DNA of 64,000 nucleotides from Peptococcaceae bacterium BRH_c4a (GCA_000961585.1 LADN01000033.1:1-64000), one strand, 5' to 3'; positions 27,714 through 35,912 are shown, counted from the stretch's first letter. A program made the numbers and translations. The notes: generated by a model not told the origin, from the letters alone.

Positions 27714-28772
27714 TTACAAAGGGTGCAAAACCCTTCTTTCTTCTTCAATGTCATTGTTTACCAGCCGGCAGGACCGGATCACCGCCATTTCCCCAAACAG
27801 CCATTCAATGGCGGCAAAACCCGGGTAGTCTCCATTCCTGGTTCTTTCCGAAAAGGTGGGGCTCTGTACGGCAAAGCACCGGCCACGCCCTTTATCCAGC
27901 CGGACCGAGTCAAAACTGTGCTGGTGCCCCCAAAGAAATAAATCCGCCCCGGCGGCGGAAAAAAGTTTTATTACATTATCCGCCCCCGTCATTGCCTTAT
28001 GTAAATTATTTTCAAACCTTACCAATGGATGATGACAGAAAACCACCTTTAAATGACCGGCAGGCGTTGCCTGCAGTATCCCTCTGGCCCTGGCCCGCTG
28101 ACTGTCGGTCAGATAACCGTTAACAAAGCCGGCGGGATTGATGCCGTGGGCCGAGTTCAGTCCAAGAATCAAACAGCCCGGCCCCCGCACACAGGGATCT
28201 ATGGGCCTGTCGATAATCTCCATCCACCTGTGGTATTTTCTCCCGGTAAATTGCCGGCCCACCGACATAACATTCCCCCAATATCCTATGTCGTGATTGC
28301 CGGGAACTACGGCTACCCTGGCTCCCGCTGACTCCACATCCCTTATCCAAGCAGCGGCGCCTTGATACTCCTCTTTACCCGCCCTGGAGGTCAAATCGCC
28401 GCTGATCAGCACGTAATCCATACCCTCTTTGGCAATCCATTTTTTTAAAAGGCTGACCTCCTGCGAATAATCCCTCTGGCTGAAATGTATATCTGTGAGG
28501 TGAAGCAGCGATACTTTGCCGGGCATGCCGACTTCTTGCCCGGGAATACGCAAATCCTCATCCCAGCATAAACCGCAAACCCTTTTGTTATCAGCCAGGT
28601 GCTCCCGGTGGGTTCTGTGCAAACAGACAGCGCAGCGCCTTCCGCCATTTCCTTTATATAACCGGCCAACCCTGCCCCCGCAAACACGGCAGTACTTTTT
28701 GGCCTCATACCTGTCCGTACTGGCTTCATAACCTAAATGGATCTTCTCACCAGATGGTCCTTTGGTCCCCAT
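27714..28772 (-). CDS. Metallophosphoesterase with N-terminal zinc-finger
   Basis: A two-part protein of about 352 residues. Residues about 25-75 have a Cys/His cluster, C-x2-C-x15-C-x2-C-x4-H-x2-H-x7-C-x2-C, that looks like a double zinc finger. From about residue 85 there is a calcineurin-type phosphoesterase: LLHLTDIHFS, VLISGDLTSR, VVPGNHDIG, VFCHHPLV and WGHQHSFD carry the metal ligands. The start lies inside the 3' end of the preceding gene. The substrate is unknown. Confidence 0.85.
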   Translation of the reverse strand: MGTKGPSGEKIHLGYEASTDRYEAKKYCRVCGGRVGRLYKGNGGRRCAVCLHRTHREHLADNKRVCGLCWDEDLRIPGQEVGMPGKVSLLHLTDIHFSQRDYSQEVSLLKKWIAKEGMDYVLISGDLTSRAGKEEYQGAAAWIRDVESAGARVAVVPGNHDIGYWGNVMSVGRQFTGRKYHRWMEIIDRPIDPCVRGPGCLILGLNSAHGINPAGFVNGYLTDSQRARARGILQATPAGHLKVVFCHHPLVRFENNLHKAMTGADNVIKLFSAAGADLFLWGHQHSFDSVRLDKGRGRCFAVQSPTFSERTRNGDYPGFAAIEWLFGEMAVIRSCRLVNNDIEEERRVLHPL

Positions 28773-29254
28773 AATCTCCACCACGGTCTTTTTGCCTCCA
28801 CAAAACTCACTACCGCCCATTCCTTCTTAACCACGGCATTTTCCGGGCCCGGTATTTCTCCCCCCACCGGATCAACCCCGGAATCGTTCCCATGAAGCAA
28901 AAGGGATTGTTCGGCCGTATTCCCATTGGGGATATTGATTTCCGGGTTAATAGTTTCCGGCCGTTCTTCCTGGACGGCCATCTCTGACGCCTCGTACTGG
29001 GTCGCCGGTTCTGCTGAGATATCTCCCGGGGATTCCGGCTGCGCCAGAGACAGAGGAGGATCACAGCAGCATTCTGCCATCCCTCCCGCCTCTGCCGCCA
29101 TTTCTGCAGGAGAATTCTCCCCGGCCTGATCCGGCGTTATAAGAAACAGCCTGTCTTTTAAAACCGAAAGCTCAGCCCTTAGTTCCTGCAACTCGGTTAT
29201 GGTACGGATTAATATATCCTTCTCTTCATTTTTCTTAAAACCCAACCCAAACAT
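28733..29254 (-). CDS. Hypothetical acidic protein
   Basis: A 173-residue protein with a short coiled-coil start (DILIRTITELQELRAELSVLKDRL), a long low-complexity middle rich in Pro, Glu, Ala and Ser, and a basic/aromatic end (AKRPWWRLWGPKDHLVRR). The ATG at 29254 has GGAGGG 7 nt upstream. I do not recognise a family. Its 3' end overlaps the phosphoesterase gene, so they are probably co-translated. Confidence 0.6.
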   Translation of the reverse strand: MFGLGFKKNEEKDILIRTITELQELRAELSVLKDRLFLITPDQAGENSPAEMAAEAGGMAECCCDPPLSLAQPESPGDISAEPATQYEASEMAVQEERPETINPEINIPNGNTAEQSLLLHGNDSGVDPVGGEIPGPENAVVKKEWAVVSFVEAKRPWWRLWGPKDHLVRRSI

Positions 29255-29695
29255 ATAATCCCTCCATAATTTAACATTACTTATTATATTTGCCAGCAAT
29301 TAAAATACTCCTGCATTTTTGTCCGGAGGGTGTCCTGCCGGGAATGGAGCATTCCCGGTCTATGTGCCGGGCCTGTTTATGCCTGTAATCTTTGTGAGAC
29401 GTTTGCGATATGACGCCGGGCCGCTATCCCACACCGGGCGATAGCCCCCGGAGCTGCTGCCCGGAACGAAATAATTTCTTACTACTCCCTTTATAACTTT
29501 TCTGGCCAAATTGTTTCCCCCTTTGTATTTAGACTATATCAGTTATTCTCCCTGACAAAGAAATATTTATTTAGAAAATGAACTGTCAACAGAGCAGGAA
29601 TTTAAATCCCACCGTAGAAAGTAAAATATTCAGGGCCGTTTTAAGTCGATAGCAGACAGAATAAATATTACAGACAGGAGAAGGGAGAGGTTCCA
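29255..29695. other. Intergenic region with GC hairpins
   Basis: This 440-bp divergent spacer holds CCGGGAATG and CATTCCCGG as a perfect stem near 29338-29358, and a second dyad (GCTATC, GATAGC) near 29420-29446. The promoters for the flanking divergent genes should lie here, but I did not find a convincing pair. No ORF with a ribosome site was seen. Confidence 0.45.
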
Positions 29696-29908
29696 ATGAC
29701 CGCAGAACCCAAAAAATTTAAATTCAGTTTTCGAATCAATGCCCAGGCATGCATGGCATGCGCCGCCTGCGAACTGGAATGCAGGGACGAGGCCGTTTTC
29801 ATCGATGATACCGTAAACTACGCCATAAACCAGGAAAACTGCAAAAGGTGCGCGCGCTGTCAGCGGGCCTGCCCCAGCGGGGCGGTAGAGAAGGTAATGA
29901 ATGCCTAG
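29696..29908 (+). CDS. 2[4Fe-4S] ferredoxin
   Basis: A 70-residue bacterial-type ferredoxin. The clusters are bound by CMACAACELEC and CKRCARCQRACP (C-x2-C-x2-C-x3-C in each half). The N-terminal ten residues are a basic extension. GGGAGAGG lies 6 nt before the ATG. It forms a one-gene unit closed by a terminator. Electron carrier role follows from the family; the partner is unknown. Confidence 0.93.
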   Translation: MTAEPKKFKFSFRINAQACMACAACELECRDEAVFIDDTVNYAINQENCKRCARCQRACPSGAVEKVMNA

Positions 29909-29917
29909 CAAAAAAAA

Positions 29918-29947
29918 CCCCTACTGAACAGTAGGGGAATATTTTTC
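29918..29947 (+). terminator. Terminator after ferredoxin gene
   Basis: CCCCTAC pairs with GTAGGGG around a six-base loop, followed by AATATTTTT. Confidence 0.85.
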
Positions 29948-29980
29948 ACTATACACTTTTATACGAAAGGATGGGCGTCT

Positions 29981-30181
29981 ATGCCACGGGATTGCGGCAG
30001 TTGCGGGGGCTGTGACAGCGATTGCAAAGCCCCTGAATACATAAATTCCGATGGGTACTCGGCAGTGCAGTGTCCTGCCTGTGAAACCGAAATCGTCATT
30101 GACAGGTCCTCAAACCTGAAAAAAGTTTCGTGTGAGCAATGCGGCACGGCAATAAAAATTGTACCGGTACTGCTTAACTAA
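29981..30181 (+). CDS. Small zinc-ribbon protein
   Basis: A 66-residue Cys-rich protein. The N-terminus CGSCGGCDSDC may bind a metal or Fe-S cluster; the rest is a zinc ribbon with CPAC and CEQCG knuckles about 25 residues apart. AAAGGA lies about 10 nt before the ATG. It follows the ferredoxin gene across a terminator and converges on the kinase gene. Function unknown. Confidence 0.75.
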   Translation: MPRDCGSCGGCDSDCKAPEYINSDGYSAVQCPACETEIVIDRSSNLKKVSCEQCGTAIKIVPVLLN

Positions 30182-30221
30182 AATGGGTATGCGTAAAAAG
30201 ATTGGTTATTGGTTAATAGCT

Positions 30222-31910
30222 TCAATAAAAACAGCTCTGACCGATAAATTCCCTGATAAGTGAGTTGGAGGGAACCTCGTCGCAGGGCAGGGTGTTGAAA
30301 AAGCTCAGTATTTTCAAAAGTCTCCTGGCCTCGGAATACTGCGGGTAATACTTGGTAACCCCGTCTAAGAGTGGCTTCACGAACCCCTTCAACCCCGCCA
30401 GCTCATAAACCAGGGCTGAATTAAACATGGCGTCGGCCTCCTCCTGGAAGGGGAAAATGTTCTTCTCCTCCCCCCTCCTGACCATGGGCCATCTCTCCAG
30501 GGTCTGAACGGCGCTATAGCCCCTGTAATTATAGTCCCTGACCATCCGCCTTAGAAGCCTGAGGTCTGTTGTGTGAATACGGTTCTGGTTATCCAGGGAC
30601 AGGTGAGTAATGGCGCTGACATATACCTTGAACTTCCGCCCCTTGGGAATGGATGAGGTCAGCCGGTCATTCAGCCCGTGAATGCCTTCCACCAGAATCA
30701 GATCATACCGGTTCAGTTTTAATTTCTCACCCATATACTCCCTCTGTCCGGTCTTAAAATTATAACGGGGGAGTTCTATTTCCTCTCCCTGTATTAACTT
30801 GATCAGGTGTTCATTGAAAAGGGGCCGGTCTATAGCCTCCAGGCTTTCAAAGTCATACTCTCCCCTTTCGTCCCGGGGAGTTTGTTCTCTGTTAACAAAA
30901 TAATCATCCAATGATATGGCGTAGGGGGTTATTCCGTTTACCCTTAACTGTATGGACAGCCTTTTTGAAAATGTGGTTTTCCCGGATGAGGAAGGCCCTG
31001 CTATCAGTACTATCCTTATTCTGTCTATATTGGATACGATCATGTCGGCAATCTGGGATATCTTTTTTTCCTGAAAGGCCTCGGCCACCCTGATCAGATC
31101 GCCCGGATCTCCCCTTTCCAAAACCCTGTTCAATGAAACGACGTCCCTTACCTTTAGTACCTTTCCCCATTTTTCAGCCTCGAAAAAGACATTGGGCAGC
31201 TTGGCCAGCTCGATATATTCCGGTAAGGAAAGAGGGTCATCCTTCCTGGGAAGCTCCAAAATAAAGCCCGGCAGATAAAACCTCAGCCTGAAGTGTTCTA
31301 AAATGCTCAAACGGGGCACCACCGGCCCAAGTGTATAGTCATAAAAATCACCGCATTTGATCAGGTTAACCATGGGGGAATCCCAGTGGGAAAGAAGTTC
31401 AACCTTGTCCTTTATACCCCTCTCCCTGAAAAAAATTATAGCTTCCTCCAGGGAAAGAGACAGTCTTTCAAAGTTTTCACAGCCGCTTATAACAGACCTC
31501 ATTCTTTTCTCAATTTTTTCTATATCCGAACCCTTCAGAGGCCTTTTAATCCTTATCTCACCGTAAATGGCGTTGGCCAGGGAGTGCTGGATAACCACCA
31601 CACAGTCCGGTAAAACCTCCCGGGCCGCCCTGTTTAAAACCGTTATCAGCCCGCCCTGGTATACCCTCATTCCTTCGTCACTTTCCAGGTCCACAAACTG
31701 AAGATTGCAGTCTCCGTTTAATTCTGTTTTAAGATCCTCAAGGGAATTATTAATCCGAACGGCCACCACCGGTGATCGTCGGGATTCTTTATCAAATTTA
31801 GTTGCCTCCTCAACCGTGGAGCCGGCGGCTATTTTGAAAACTCCCGATCCCGGAATACTGACACTGATTAGTTTTTCGCCCGGTAGCGACTGATTTTCCA
31901 TTGCAGTCAT
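30222..31910 (-). CDS. Nucleoside (uridine-like) kinase with TGS-type N-terminus
   Basis: This 562-residue protein has an N-terminal TGS-like domain (ISVSIPGSGVFKIAAGSTVEEA), a threonyl-tRNA-synthetase-type second domain (VVVIQHSLANAIYGEIR), and a C-terminal P-loop kinase of the uridine kinase/phosphoribulokinase family (LIAGPSSSGKTTFSKRL near residue 300, then ISLDDYFVNREQTPRD and LILVEGIHGLN). This is the common Firmicute nucleoside kinase architecture. ATG at 31910 has GGAGGGG 6 nt upstream. The substrate is not proven. Confidence 0.88.
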   Translation of the reverse strand: MTAMENQSLPGEKLISVSIPGSGVFKIAAGSTVEEATKFDKESRRSPVVAVRINNSLEDLKTELNGDCNLQFVDLESDEGMRVYQGGLITVLNRAAREVLPDCVVVIQHSLANAIYGEIRIKRPLKGSDIEKIEKRMRSVISGCENFERLSLSLEEAIIFFRERGIKDKVELLSHWDSPMVNLIKCGDFYDYTLGPVVPRLSILEHFRLRFYLPGFILELPRKDDPLSLPEYIELAKLPNVFFEAEKWGKVLKVRDVVSLNRVLERGDPGDLIRVAEAFQEKKISQIADMIVSNIDRIRIVLIAGPSSSGKTTFSKRLSIQLRVNGITPYAISLDDYFVNREQTPRDERGEYDFESLEAIDRPLFNEHLIKLIQGEEIELPRYNFKTGQREYMGEKLKLNRYDLILVEGIHGLNDRLTSSIPKGRKFKVYVSAITHLSLDNQNRIHTTDLRLLRRMVRDYNYRGYSAVQTLERWPMVRRGEEKNIFPFQEEADAMFNSALVYELAGLKGFVKPLLDGVTKYYPQYSEARRLLKILSFFNTLPCDEVPSNSLIREFIGQSCFY

Positions 31911-32135
31911 GTTTTTCCCCTCCGATTCTGTCAATGGCTGATTATACAATTATATAATTAACGAGTATTTTCTACAAACGGAAAAATAAAGGGGCGGAAA
32001 AAATTAATATGTTGCGCCAACTGCTTTATGGCATTGAAAAGCCGCAAACCATTTGCAGCACTTAAATCCCCGCATTCAAAAAAACTTTGTTTAATACCAG
32101 TCAATATCAATATACGGCAGTTTAGGCCAAAATCA

Positions 32136-32164
32136 TTGAGCGCTTTTTATCTGGATTATATAAT
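32136..32164 (+). promoter_or_regulatory. Sigma-A-type promoter for the two-gene unit at 32198
   Basis: TTGAGC (32136-32141) and TATAAT (32159-32164) are 17 bp apart, about 34 bp upstream of the next ATG. Confidence 0.6.
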
Positions 32165-32197
32165 TAATTTTGGATACGTAAAAAAGGGGGGGACAGA

Positions 32198-32377
32198 ATG
32201 AATCCGGCGGAGAAGGCTATTGAGGTCATCACCACTATTCTGGACAAATACACCGATCAGATGGATCTGCTGGATATTATTGAAATAGTTGACAACCTCC
32301 GAATTATTCTTGAGAACACAAGCTGTGAAGAGATAAATATAAATACCAATTGCGAGGGGGGATTAGCGTGTCAATAG
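32198..32377 (+). CDS. Small helical protein (59 aa), coupled to AMP-binding domain gene
   Basis: A 59-residue ORF with a strong ribosome site (GGGGGGG, 5 nt before the ATG) and a good promoter just upstream. The product is acidic and helical (KAIEVITTILDKYTDQMDLL, IIEIVDNLRIILENT) with three Cys near the C-terminus. Its last codons overlap the GTG of the following gene, so the two are translationally coupled. I do not recognise the family; a binding partner for the next protein is a reasonable guess. Confidence 0.65.
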   Translation: MNPAEKAIEVITTILDKYTDQMDLLDIIEIVDNLRIILENTSCEEININTNCEGGLACQ

Positions 32378-32673
32378 ACAGCACAGAGATTCACTCGGAA
32401 GTGAGGGAACTGGAGGAAATCATATCCCTTATCCAGGGTGTCAGTGATGTCGTAGTAATTTCAGTACACCAGTCTTCAGGAGACTCATTATTGCGGGCCT
32501 TTGTGGAGACTGAAGAAAACAACGGCTTGAACGCACAATCGATAATTAACTACTGTCTTAGGAAATCCACCCGCAAATGCGCCCCGGTTTCCGTAACCTT
32601 CGGAAAAATACCCAGAACTCCGTCAGGCAAGGTTGCCCGGCAGGTTTTACTGGAACAGTTCGCAGTCTCATAA
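32368..32673 (+). CDS. Stand-alone AMP-binding enzyme C-terminal domain
   Basis: A 101-residue protein that matches only the mobile C-terminal domain of acyl-CoA synthetases and adenylating enzymes (PF13193 type). It has the core VSDVVVISVHQS, an RAFVETEEN strand, and the catalytic Lys loop KIPRTPSGKVAR near the end. The large adenylate-forming domain is absent; there is no sign of one upstream. GTG at 32368 follows GGGGGG at 7 nt. A complete small gene or the retained end of a synthetase are both possible; the clean promoter and coupling favour a real gene. Confidence 0.75.
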   Translation: MSIDSTEIHSEVRELEEIISLIQGVSDVVVISVHQSSGDSLLRAFVETEENNGLNAQSIINYCLRKSTRKCAPVSVTFGKIPRTPSGKVARQVLLEQFAVS

Positions 32674-32740
32674 AGACAGGTTTCATACAAAAACCGGCCC
32701 CCCACAGGCCGGTTTCTGCTTTGTCTATTTGATTTGACTC

Positions 32741-33889
32741 TTAAACGTGAGGTGAAAGATTTTTTTGTATCCTGCTCTTCTGCATTTTCACATACCGGGA
32801 AATCATTATTCTGTATATCTGATCTATCATTTCCGGATCGGCCCCCTTCATGGCCGCAATGGCGCGAACCCTCCTGAGCACCTCTTCCTCCCTGCCGGCG
32901 TCCCTGACGCTTTCAGGATCCTTTTTAAAGTTGCCAACCTTTTCCACCAGCCTGGTTCGAATTCCGATAAGGTCCACTATCTGGCTGTCCACCAGATCAA
33001 TTTCAGCCCTTGCCTCTTCCAGCGATACCGTTCCGGGGGAGGATTCCTTTTCAGGTGGCGACACCGATCTGTCCATGGGATAGGATCCCAAAATTCTCAG
33101 GTATTCAGCCTTGCCGGACAGGGCCTTTATGGCTTCGCCCACACTATCGTCATCCCGGTGTCCTTCCAAATCAATAAAAAACATGTACTGACCCAGCTTT
33201 TTCTTGACAGGTCTGGATTCTATCCTGGTGAGGTTTATTTCTCTCAGAGTAAACTCCCTGAGAATTCCATACAAAGCTCCAGGTCGGTCCCTGGCAATTA
33301 CAATAAGCGATGTCCGGCAGTCCGGGGCGGGGCCGGCATCTTCCCTGGACAGGATTATAAAGCGGGTGGCGTTATCACTGCTGTCCTGAATGTCTGCCGC
33401 CACCATTTCCAGGCCATAATCCCTGGCTGCAAGATTAGTCCCTATAGCCGCCCAAGGCTCCCCGGAAGCGGCCACCATACTGGCAGCCTGGGCCGTGCTG
33501 CTGGTATCGGCGGTTTCTGTTTCCGGAAGGCGGTTCGCCAGATATTCCCTGCACTGTGCCAGGGCCTGGGGATGGGACAGCACCTTTTTAATGTCAGAAA
33601 TGGCGGTTCCGGACCTTACCAGAAGGTTGTGACGGATATTCATTATAACTTCGCCCCGGAACTTTATGCCGGGAGACTGGGCCACCAGGTCAAGTATCTG
33701 GTTTACCGCCCCTTCAATGGAGTTTTCCAGTGGAACAACCCCCTCGTCCAGCTGTCCTCTTTCCACTGCCGCCACTATTTGAGACATATTCCGGCAGCAG
33801 ATGAGATCAGCCGGAAGGTTGCCGGCATATTTTATGGCAGCCGCCTCGGTGAAGGTTCCCGAAGGCCCCAGATAACCTACTTTTTTCAT
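32741..33889 (-). CDS. pheA: Prephenate dehydratase-ACT-chorismate mutase fusion
   Basis: A bifunctional phenylalanine enzyme of 382 residues. Residues 1-180 are prephenate dehydratase (VGYLGPSGTFTEAAA; DSSDNATRFIILSR is the catalytic TRF region). An ACT regulatory domain follows (LIVIARDRPGALYGILREF, LTRIESRPVKK). Residues about 290-375 are an AroQ chorismate mutase (EARAEIDLVDSQIVDLIGIRTRLVEKVGNFK). The mutase is at the C-terminus, the reverse of the E. coli P-protein. It is read after aroF, 15 bp downstream, so it should share the T-box control. Confidence 0.95.
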   Translation of the reverse strand: MKKVGYLGPSGTFTEAAAIKYAGNLPADLICCRNMSQIVAAVERGQLDEGVVPLENSIEGAVNQILDLVAQSPGIKFRGEVIMNIRHNLLVRSGTAISDIKKVLSHPQALAQCREYLANRLPETETADTSSTAQAASMVAASGEPWAAIGTNLAARDYGLEMVAADIQDSSDNATRFIILSREDAGPAPDCRTSLIVIARDRPGALYGILREFTLREINLTRIESRPVKKKLGQYMFFIDLEGHRDDDSVGEAIKALSGKAEYLRILGSYPMDRSVSPPEKESSPGTVSLEEARAEIDLVDSQIVDLIGIRTRLVEKVGNFKKDPESVRDAGREEEVLRRVRAIAAMKGADPEMIDQIYRIMISRYVKMQKSRIQKNLSPHV

Positions 33890-33904
33890 TTTGATCCCCC
33901 GTCT

Positions 33905-34918
33905 TTAGACTAATCTGCCAACTGCCGCCGCCACTGCCTTTATGTCTCCAGCCAGTTTACTGAATTCCTCCGGGCTGAGGGATTGATGGCCATCACACAG
34001 CGCCTTCTGTGGTTCAGGGTGTACCTCCACTATCAGTCCATCGGCTCCGGCGGCCACAGCCGCCAGGCTCATGGGTCCCACCAGCTTCCTCAAACCGGTG
34101 GCATGGCTGGGATCCACCACCACCGGAAGGTGTGAAAGACTCTTAACCATAGGTACCGCACTAAGATCCAGGGTGTTCCTGGTATAGGTCTCGAATGTTC
34201 TTATACCACGCTCACAAAGTATTATGCCGGCGTTACCTTCACTGGCTATATATTCCGCAGCCATAAGCCATTCTTCCATGGTGGCCGAAAGCCCCCTTTT
34301 CAAAAGAACCGGGTAACCAGCCCTGCCCACCGCCTGAAGCAGCCGGAAATTCTGCATATTTCTGGCGCCTATCTGAACCATATCCACATATTTAAGGGCT
34401 GTTTCCAGGCTCTGCAGGTCGATAATCTCAGTTACCGTGGCCAGCCCGTATTGTTTTGCCGCATCCGACAATATCCTGAGGCCTTCTTCCTCCAGTCCCT
34501 GGAAGCTGTAAGGAGAGGTTCTGGGCTTGAACGCCCCTCCCCTCAATATACCGGCTCCAGAAGCTTTTACCGCCCCGGCAGCCGCAAACATCTGCTCCGG
34601 GGTTTCCACGGCGCAGGGGCCGGCCATCAAAGCCAGACTGCGGCCACCAACCTTTACGTTTCCAACCTTAACCACCGAGTTCCCATCAACAGCCTCCCTG
34701 CTGACCAGCTTGAAGGGCTTCATAATGGGAACAACACTAATCACTCCGGGCATTACCTCAAGGCCCATGGAGGATATTGACCCCCGGTCCCCCACTGCGC
34801 CAATTACTATTCTCTCCACACCTTTTATAAGATGCGCATGCAGCCCGCTGCTTTCCAGTTTATCCACCACTGCGGCTATATTTTCCTCAGGGCTTTTTAT
34901 GTCCATTACAATAATCAT
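33905..34918 (-). CDS. aroF: DAHP synthase, AroF/KDPS-like type
   Basis: A 337-residue 3-deoxy-D-arabino-heptulosonate 7-phosphate synthase, first step of the shikimate pathway. It has an N-terminal ferredoxin-like regulatory domain (residues about 1-70) and a type I-beta barrel: LMAGPCAVET, RGGAFKPRTSPYSFQG, ILCERGIRTFE and VVDPSHATGLR are the substrate- and metal-binding motifs. It is the first gene after the tandem T-box leader, followed by pheA. Regulation by aminoacylation of an aromatic tRNA is the natural reading. Confidence 0.95.
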   Translation of the reverse strand: MIIVMDIKSPEENIAAVVDKLESSGLHAHLIKGVERIVIGAVGDRGSISSMGLEVMPGVISVVPIMKPFKLVSREAVDGNSVVKVGNVKVGGRSLALMAGPCAVETPEQMFAAAGAVKASGAGILRGGAFKPRTSPYSFQGLEEEGLRILSDAAKQYGLATVTEIIDLQSLETALKYVDMVQIGARNMQNFRLLQAVGRAGYPVLLKRGLSATMEEWLMAAEYIASEGNAGIILCERGIRTFETYTRNTLDLSAVPMVKSLSHLPVVVDPSHATGLRKLVGPMSLAAVAAGADGLIVEVHPEPQKALCDGHQSLSPEEFSKLAGDIKAVAAAVGRLV

Positions 34919-34989
34919 AGCTTTCCCGGCCCGACCCCGCTAAAGCGCAGGCTTTCTTTGCCGGGTCACCTGCCTTTCTTTAATTTGAT

Positions 34990-35455
34990 GAATTTTATAA
35001 AATAAAAAAGCCCGCAATTCCACCCGTAGGGACGAAAGTTGCAGACTTCCGCGGTACCACCCTTGTTGGTCCGAAACCGGACCCTCTTAAAAAAGGTACT
35101 GAAAAAATTACCCCGGATAATAAAAAAACCTTCCATCCCTGTTCAGGGACGGAAAGCCTTGTTATCCGTGTTACCACCCTAATTGGCCGCCTCACGGCGC
35201 CGTCTTTCATGACGTTCCGGATAAGGCTAGCCCACTTATAAGGTACGGGAAATTGATCCGATACCCCTTCCCTTTAACGCAGGAATTGCGGCCCAGCCTA
35301 CACACCGGCTGCCTGGTTTTTCAGGCGGTGGCTTCAGCCTGCATCTCCGGAGAGAACTTCTGCGGGTCATACCCTGAAGACGCTTACAGTCGGTGACGTC
35401 TCCTCCCTTAAGGGTTGTTTCCAGCCTACTTTTCTCCTTCATAGATTTTTTAGCA
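34990..35455 (-). promoter_or_regulatory. Tandem T-box leader of aroF-pheA
   Basis: On the minus strand the leader begins with a T-box-like start (GAAGGAGAAAAGTAGG near 35440) and stem I, then T-box 1 AGGGTGGTAACACGG (35166-35180) and a terminator (CCGTCCCTG, CAGGGATGG, T7; 35129-35158). A second T-box, AAGGGTGGTACCGCG (35050-35064), follows with its own terminator (GCAACTTTCGTCCC, GGGTGGAATTGC, GGGC T6; 34998-35045). Between them only a small stem (GGTCCG, CGGACC) is seen, so unit 2 lacks stem I. A UUC triplet near 35354-35356 is a candidate Phe specifier, not proven. Confidence 0.92.
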
Positions 35456-35606
35456 ACTTTTAATTATATCTGTAATATACTATTCGAAGGGGGAAAAATC
35501 AAGTCAATTTTATCCGGAATTAATAATATTTTTTTAACGGGCTGTGCTATTCAACGTTATTATTCTGCCATTTATTAATTTTAACAACTTTTTAACTGTC
35601 AGTTCA

Positions 35607-35634
35607 TTGACTTATTATAAAAATGGCATATAAT
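35607..35634 (+). promoter_or_regulatory. Sigma-A-type promoter of micro-ORF unit
   Basis: TTGACT (35607-35612) and TATAAT (35629-35634) are separated by 16 bp. It drives rightward, divergent from the T-box leader. Confidence 0.7.
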
Positions 35635-35691
35635 TCAAATAACACAGTGTTGTAATATTCACTGTAAATATTCTATGAGGGGGGGTACCAA

Positions 35692-35775
35692 ATGACAAAA
35701 GAGCTAATCGACCAAATTCTAAAAGACATTGGTCTGGAAAGTATTGATTTCGACGCCGAAACGGAAGACCGCTAG
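35692..35775 (+). CDS. Micro-ORF, 27-residue acidic peptide
   Basis: ATG at 35692 is preceded by GGGGGGG at 6 nt and a near-consensus promoter about 60 bp upstream. The peptide starts MTKELIDQILKDIG and ends DAETEDR: amphipathic and very acidic, with no signal sequence. A second ribosome site (GGAGG near 35828) precedes a GTG and only seven further codons (QSKAKGK), ending inside a strong terminator. It may be a microprotein or a leader peptide of a small RNA; I know no family. Confidence 0.5.
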   Translation: MTKELIDQILKDIGLESIDFDAETEDR

Positions 35776-35863
35776 AATTTTGTTACACACCGGAAGTAGA
35801 TTGTGTTTAAATACAAAATCTGCGATTGGAGGTAATACAGGTGCAGTCTAAAGCTAAAGGAAA

Positions 35864-35912
35864 ATGAACGGGGGTAGGCAAAACAATTGTTGCCTGCCCC
35901 CGTTCATTTTTT
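35864..35912 (+). terminator. Strong terminator of the micro-ORF unit
   Basis: An 18-bp stem (ATGAACGGGGGTAGGCAA with TTGCCTGCCCCCGTTCAT, one G-U pair) with an 8-base loop is followed by TTTTTC. It can also act on the opposite strand for the convergent region. Confidence 0.92.

Noticed and set aside
32765-33913. 382-codon plus-strand frame opposite pheA
   Set aside because: It is a shadow of pheA with low-complexity product and no start signals; pheA has all catalytic motifs.
34995-35442. Short minus-strand ORFs in the aroF leader, one starting after GAAGGAG
   Set aside because: They cover T-box stem I, T-box sequences and terminators; the apparent ribosome site is part of the conserved T-box start.
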